Positions 31,166 to 33,692 of a DNA stretch of 33,692 bases are shown here, piece after piece. The DNA comes from JADFRG01 sp036986135 (GTDB lineage Bacteria; Chloroflexota; Anaerolineae; Anaerolineales; E44-bin32), in assembly GCA_036986135.1 (NCBI GenBank), contig BTQZ01000028.1:1-33692 (forward strand), in the 5' to 3' direction. Made by a program: the position numbers and the translations under genes. The notes under the pieces were generated by a model that was given only the letters and a program-made list of their open reading frames with translations, did no database searches and had not been told where the DNA came from. How positions within the stretch are numbered: the stretch's first letter is position 1; every line of letters begins with the position of its first letter.

Positions 31166-32119
31166 CTAGGCAGGAGCCGGGGCCTCAATAGCGGCGAATG
31201 GAAGCTCGACCATGAACGCGGTTTCACCCTTCTCGCCGATTTCCACCCGCCCGTCCTCTGCGGCGAGCGCAGAGGGTCGCCCACTCGCCAGGCCAATCCA
31301 ACCTAACCTAGGGGAGTGGACGACGCTTGTGAGCGTGCCAACGGTATGGTTCGCCTGTCTCAAAGTGCTCCCCGGCTCGGCCAGCGATTCGAGTCTAACT
31401 CCTACTAGCTGCTTGGCCAGCTTGCCGCGGCTCTCCATACGGGCGATGATCTCCTGACCCACGTAGCAGCCCTTGTCGAAGCTCACTGCGTCCCAGAGTC
31501 CCACTTCGAGAGGAATTGAGTCCTCATGGATCTCCGCGCCCATCTTCGCCAGGCCGGCCTCAATGCGCAGAATCTCAAACGCCTCGGCGGCGTGCGCGCC
31601 TGCTATCCAGTCCTCGACCGTCCGATCCGGGCGCACCAACCGCTGGAAGCCGGCTACGGGCCGATCGATCGGCCAGATAACTCCATGATCGCCCGCGGTG
31701 AGAGCGCCTGCGTCTGGGATTGCCGAAGGCACAGTATTGGCCGCTTTGGGGCCGTAAGCGCCATATAAGGACCATTGCCCTTCGGAAACGTGCACAGTAA
31801 CATCGTCTTGAAAAAATATATGGCGCTGCAGCCAGTCTTGCACGCTCCGGGATCTGCCGCTGGAGGTCACAAGCAGGAGCCGATCGGAGAGTGTGAGCAC
31901 GGTCACAACATCGATCGTGCGGCCTACTGGATCGGTGAACACCGTTCTCAGCACTCGATCGACCGGCATGCCTTCAAGATCGTTGGTTGAGAGGCGATGC
32001 AACAAATCGACCCGATCCGCACCACGTAACTCAATCACGCCTGGCGTCTCGTGCCGAACGATAAGCGCGGATTCGTAGGCCGATTGATAGGCATGTTCAA
32101 TTGCCGGTCGTTCGCTCAC
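31166..32119 (-). CDS. ygfZ: YgfZ/GcvT-like folate-binding protein
   Basis: A 317-residue protein of the YgfZ family, tetrahydrofolate-dependent helpers of iron-sulfur cluster assembly and repair, related to GcvT. The family signature K-G-C-Y-x-G-Q-E is present as DKGCYVGQE (215-223) with Cys218. RIEAGLAKMGAEI (185-197) and the C-terminal LGWIGLASGRPS are also typical. GTG 32119 is used; TATAAT ends only eight bases before it, so the transcript would be almost leaderless and no ribosome site is present. The stop is four bases from the 45-bp repeat array. The sortase gene is divergent. Confidence 0.9.
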   Translation of the reverse strand: MSERPAIEHAYQSAYESALIVRHETPGVIELRGADRVDLLHRLSTNDLEGMPVDRVLRTVFTDPVGRTIDVVTVLTLSDRLLLVTSSGRSRSVQDWLQRHIFFQDDVTVHVSEGQWSLYGAYGPKAANTVPSAIPDAGALTAGDHGVIWPIDRPVAGFQRLVRPDRTVEDWIAGAHAAEAFEILRIEAGLAKMGAEIHEDSIPLEVGLWDAVSFDKGCYVGQEIIARMESRGKLAKQLVGVRLESLAEPGSTLRQANHTVGTLTSVVHSPRLGWIGLASGRPSALAAEDGRVEIGEKGETAFMVELPFAAIEAPAPA

Positions 32120-32127
32120 GGTGCCGA

Positions 32128-32133
32128 ATTATA
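32128..32133 (-). promoter_or_regulatory. -10 (TATAAT) of the ygfZ-type gene, near-leaderless
   Basis: Perfect TATAAT on the minus strand eight bases before GTG 32119. No good -35 is seen. A start seven bases downstream leaves a leader of about one base. Confidence 0.5.
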
Positions 32134-32180
32134 CCTATCGAGCCCACCTGGCTTCGGCAGCAGGAGCGTTCCTATCCGAT

Positions 32181-32210
32181 TTGGCGCTAAGATAGCGCCC
32201 TCGGTATAAT
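32181..32210 (+). promoter_or_regulatory. Sortase promoter with palindrome in the spacer
   Basis: TTGGCG (32181-32186), 18 bases, TATAAT (32205-32210). The spacer and the end of the -35 contain a perfect inverted repeat GGCGCTA-AGA-TAGCGCC (32183-32199), placed where a bound repressor would block RNA polymerase. Leader to ATG 32316 is about 100 bases. Confidence 0.55.
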
Positions 32211-32315
32211 CGCGCGCTCACTCGGAGACGGCGGATCAGCCAATTCGTTGTCTGAAGGTCCCGATCTCCCTGGAAATCGTAGGCTGGCACTGAACCTGCA
32301 GGAAAAAGGGCAAGG

Positions 32316-33221
32316 ATGCCGAAAGATTCACTCAATCTGGACGACCTCTCGATAGAAGAGCTGGAAGAGATTCTGGCGCGGAAGAAACTTGAGGCGCGCG
32401 GAGCCCGGCTCCGTCGTTTCCGCAAGTCGGGCCGAGCTCTGCGGGTGCGCCGGGAAGTCGATCCACAGGTCGGTATTGACAGTTTTCGTGCGGAAAGCGA
32501 GACGACCGCTGACTCCGACGCCATTAAGTCTAGACCGCTTCGCGAAGGAGCCAGCAAGCTGCTGCTCGCTGTTGAGGTCGCGGCGGTCCTGGGTCTGCTA
32601 TTTGTGCTCTTCAGCGGCGTCGGCGCCCTGCAATCTCTCAATCAGGATGTGGCGGAGGCTCGATTGTTGCCCTCTCCCACCCCTCTCATTACCGCGGTGG
32701 TGCTTCCATCCGGACATACTCCGCCTACTTCGCCGGGGGGCGCACGGCCAAATGATGCAGAAATTCCCGCTAATCTGCGACCGCTCGTCCAATCCATGCC
32801 CGCGCCTGAAATTCCCAAGCCAAGCCCAGGCCATGCCCAACGAATACAGATCCCTGCCCTCTGGGATTCTCCTGCCCCGGTAGTGCAGGGCGATGGCTGG
32901 GAGCAGCTCAAGAAAGGCGTGGGTCAGCATATCGGCACGGCCAACCCAGGCGAAGTCGGGAATGTCGTACTCTCGGCGCACAACGACATATTTGGTGAGC
33001 TCTTTCGATATCTGGACCGGCTGAAACCCGGCGACGAGATCATCTTATCCACAGGAGTGCAGGATTTCGTCTATAAGGTGACCGGTACTCGCATCGTGGA
33101 ACCTACCGAGGTCAGCGTGATGGATCCAACTCCACGGGCGACCGTTACCTTGATTTCCTGCTATCCTTATTTGATCGACACAGAACGAATCGTAGTCTTT
33201 GGGGAATTGGTGGACAGCTAG
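32316..33221 (+). CDS. Sortase (class D/E-like) with N-terminal cytoplasmic helix
   Basis: A 301-residue membrane transpeptidase. Residues 1-50 are a charged helix (LSIEELEEILARKKLEARGA), unusual for a sortase; a membrane helix follows (about 82-104), then a Pro-rich stalk (about 118-170) and the sortase barrel (about 175-300). The catalytic His222 (LSAHND), Cys282 (LISCYPY) and Arg291 (TERIVVFGEL) are all present. It would cleave sorting signals and attach proteins to a surface acceptor. No sorting-signal substrate is seen next to it, so the target is elsewhere. The ATG has AAAGGG upstream and a promoter at 32181-32210. Confidence 0.9.
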   Translation: MPKDSLNLDDLSIEELEEILARKKLEARGARLRRFRKSGRALRVRREVDPQVGIDSFRAESETTADSDAIKSRPLREGASKLLLAVEVAAVLGLLFVLFSGVGALQSLNQDVAEARLLPSPTPLITAVVLPSGHTPPTSPGGARPNDAEIPANLRPLVQSMPAPEIPKPSPGHAQRIQIPALWDSPAPVVQGDGWEQLKKGVGQHIGTANPGEVGNVVLSAHNDIFGELFRYLDRLKPGDEIILSTGVQDFVYKVTGTRIVEPTEVSVMDPTPRATVTLISCYPYLIDTERIVVFGELVDS

Positions 33222-33325
33222 GTCAGGGGGGACCATCGCACAGCCACCCTTGTCCTACCGGTCGCTGATACAATTCATTCCACCCCGGATTCCAGCACAG
33301 CTCGTTCAGCTTTCTAATTCGAGAA

Positions 33326-33692
33326 ATGGCTGACCAACCACCGCGCGTCCGCTTTAGTCTGCTCTGGAAGATCACCCTACCCTTCATGCTCCTGGCCATG
33401 ATCCTGGGCCTGGGCGCGGCCCTGCTCGTCAACGATCTGTTGAGCCAGGAGGAGACCGATCGCTTTTTGCGCCAACTGATCGATGCAGGACAGCAGGCAA
33501 CAGACGCCGTCGTACGATCAGAAATGGATCTGCTCGAACTCGAGCGACTGATCGCCAACACGGAGGGCGTAGCGGATGCGGTCACCGCCGGCAACGCAGA
33601 GGACCTGCGCGCCCGCGTACTGCCGCTTGCAGTGAACGCAGGGGCGGATGTTGTGGCGGTCGTGGACAAGGAAGGCACCAGCATTGTGACGG
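33326..33692 (+). CDS. Membrane sensor protein, N-terminal part (3' end outside window)
   Basis: From ATG 33326 the frame is open to the window end (122 codons). MADQPPRVRFSLLWKITLPF begins a membrane helix at about residues 13-35. An extracytoplasmic helical region (LRQLIDAGQQATDAVV, LLELERLIANTEGVADAV) then leads to DVVAVVDKEGTSIV, a strand pair as in CHASE or Cache-type sensor domains. This is the layout of histidine kinases, cyclases or GGDEF proteins; the output domain lies outside the window. The site before the ATG (GAGAA) is weak. Confidence 0.65.
   Translation, partial: MADQPPRVRFSLLWKITLPFMLLAMILGLGAALLVNDLLSQEETDRFLRQLIDAGQQATDAVVRSEMDLLELERLIANTEGVADAVTAGNAEDLRARVLPLAVNAGADVVAVVDKEGTSIVT

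Noticed and set aside
30994..31296. 100-codon minus-strand frame across the 45-bp repeats
   Set aside because: Overlaps the ygfZ-type gene in another frame, no ribosome site, product is simple Pro/Leu-rich repeat.
1..33692. CRISPR arrays, insertion sequences, phage genes, restriction or known defence systems
   Set aside because: No regularly spaced repeats of CRISPR type, no transposase or integrase motifs and no defence-gene signatures were found by reading both strands.

Overview
The window looks like a piece of a moderately GC-rich bacterial chromosome, most likely Chloroflexota (Anaerolineae-like). This is inferred from gene content only: a class II HMG-CoA reductase in an operon with archaeal-type HMG-CoA synthase, thiolase and DUF35 protein; a DnaB-DnaD-AAA+ loader replication cluster; bifunctional-nuclease (DUF151), sortase and SPFH genes; and many short lipoproteins with Pro/Thr-rich linkers after the lipobox. 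No rRNA or marker gene settles the taxonomy.

Layout. 1-4.6 kb: a partial lipoprotein, then a minus-strand upper-mevalonate operon (HMGR > HMGS > thiolase-like > Zn-ribbon OB-fold protein) closed by a clear terminator. The thiolase-like protein lacks the nucleophilic Cys and the catalytic His. 4.7-7.8 kb: a two-helix membrane peptide, a single-domain response regulator, an NDUFA9-like SDR, a receiver-GGDEF diguanylate cyclase and tRNA-Glu(UUC). 7.9-11.8 kb: a replication cluster (DUF151 nuclease, DnaB, DnaD-like, and a helicase loader with two AAA+ modules in one chain). 12-16.6 kb: psuG, a pair of membrane SPFH-like paralogues, a divergent roadblock/LC7 protein and a very small membrane protein. 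16.8-17.9 kb: a helical protein and a sugar nucleotidyltransferase.

17.9-29.7 kb is an accessory, decaying region. It holds one full comM (YifB) gene and at least three other comM derivatives: a 5' scrap, a multiply deleted fragment, and an in-frame 140-codon mini-comM. Three of the four keep the same promoter layout, TTGACC-N17-TAGACT-N6-ATG, which implies leaderless transcription. Between them lie a rhomboid-protease fragment, a frameshifted membrane-anchored protein, a 34-residue Lys/Arg-rich microprotein, a free-standing small-RNA candidate (promoter, hairpin, terminator, no ORF), a four-helix membrane protein, a duplicated beta-helix fragment and three secreted lipoproteins (hydrolase, beta-propeller, beta-helix).

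29.7-33.7 kb returns to housekeeping genes: a fructosamine-kinase / LMW-phosphatase pair (probable protein deglycation), a 45-bp tandem repeat, a YgfZ-type folate-binding protein, a sortase transcribed divergently from it, and the 5' end of a membrane sensor protein.

The strongest leads are the catalytically stripped thiolase in an otherwise intact mevalonate operon, the comM copy family with its conserved leaderless promoter and recombination scars, the orphan structured RNA near 20.83 kb, and the tandem-AAA+ helicase loader.
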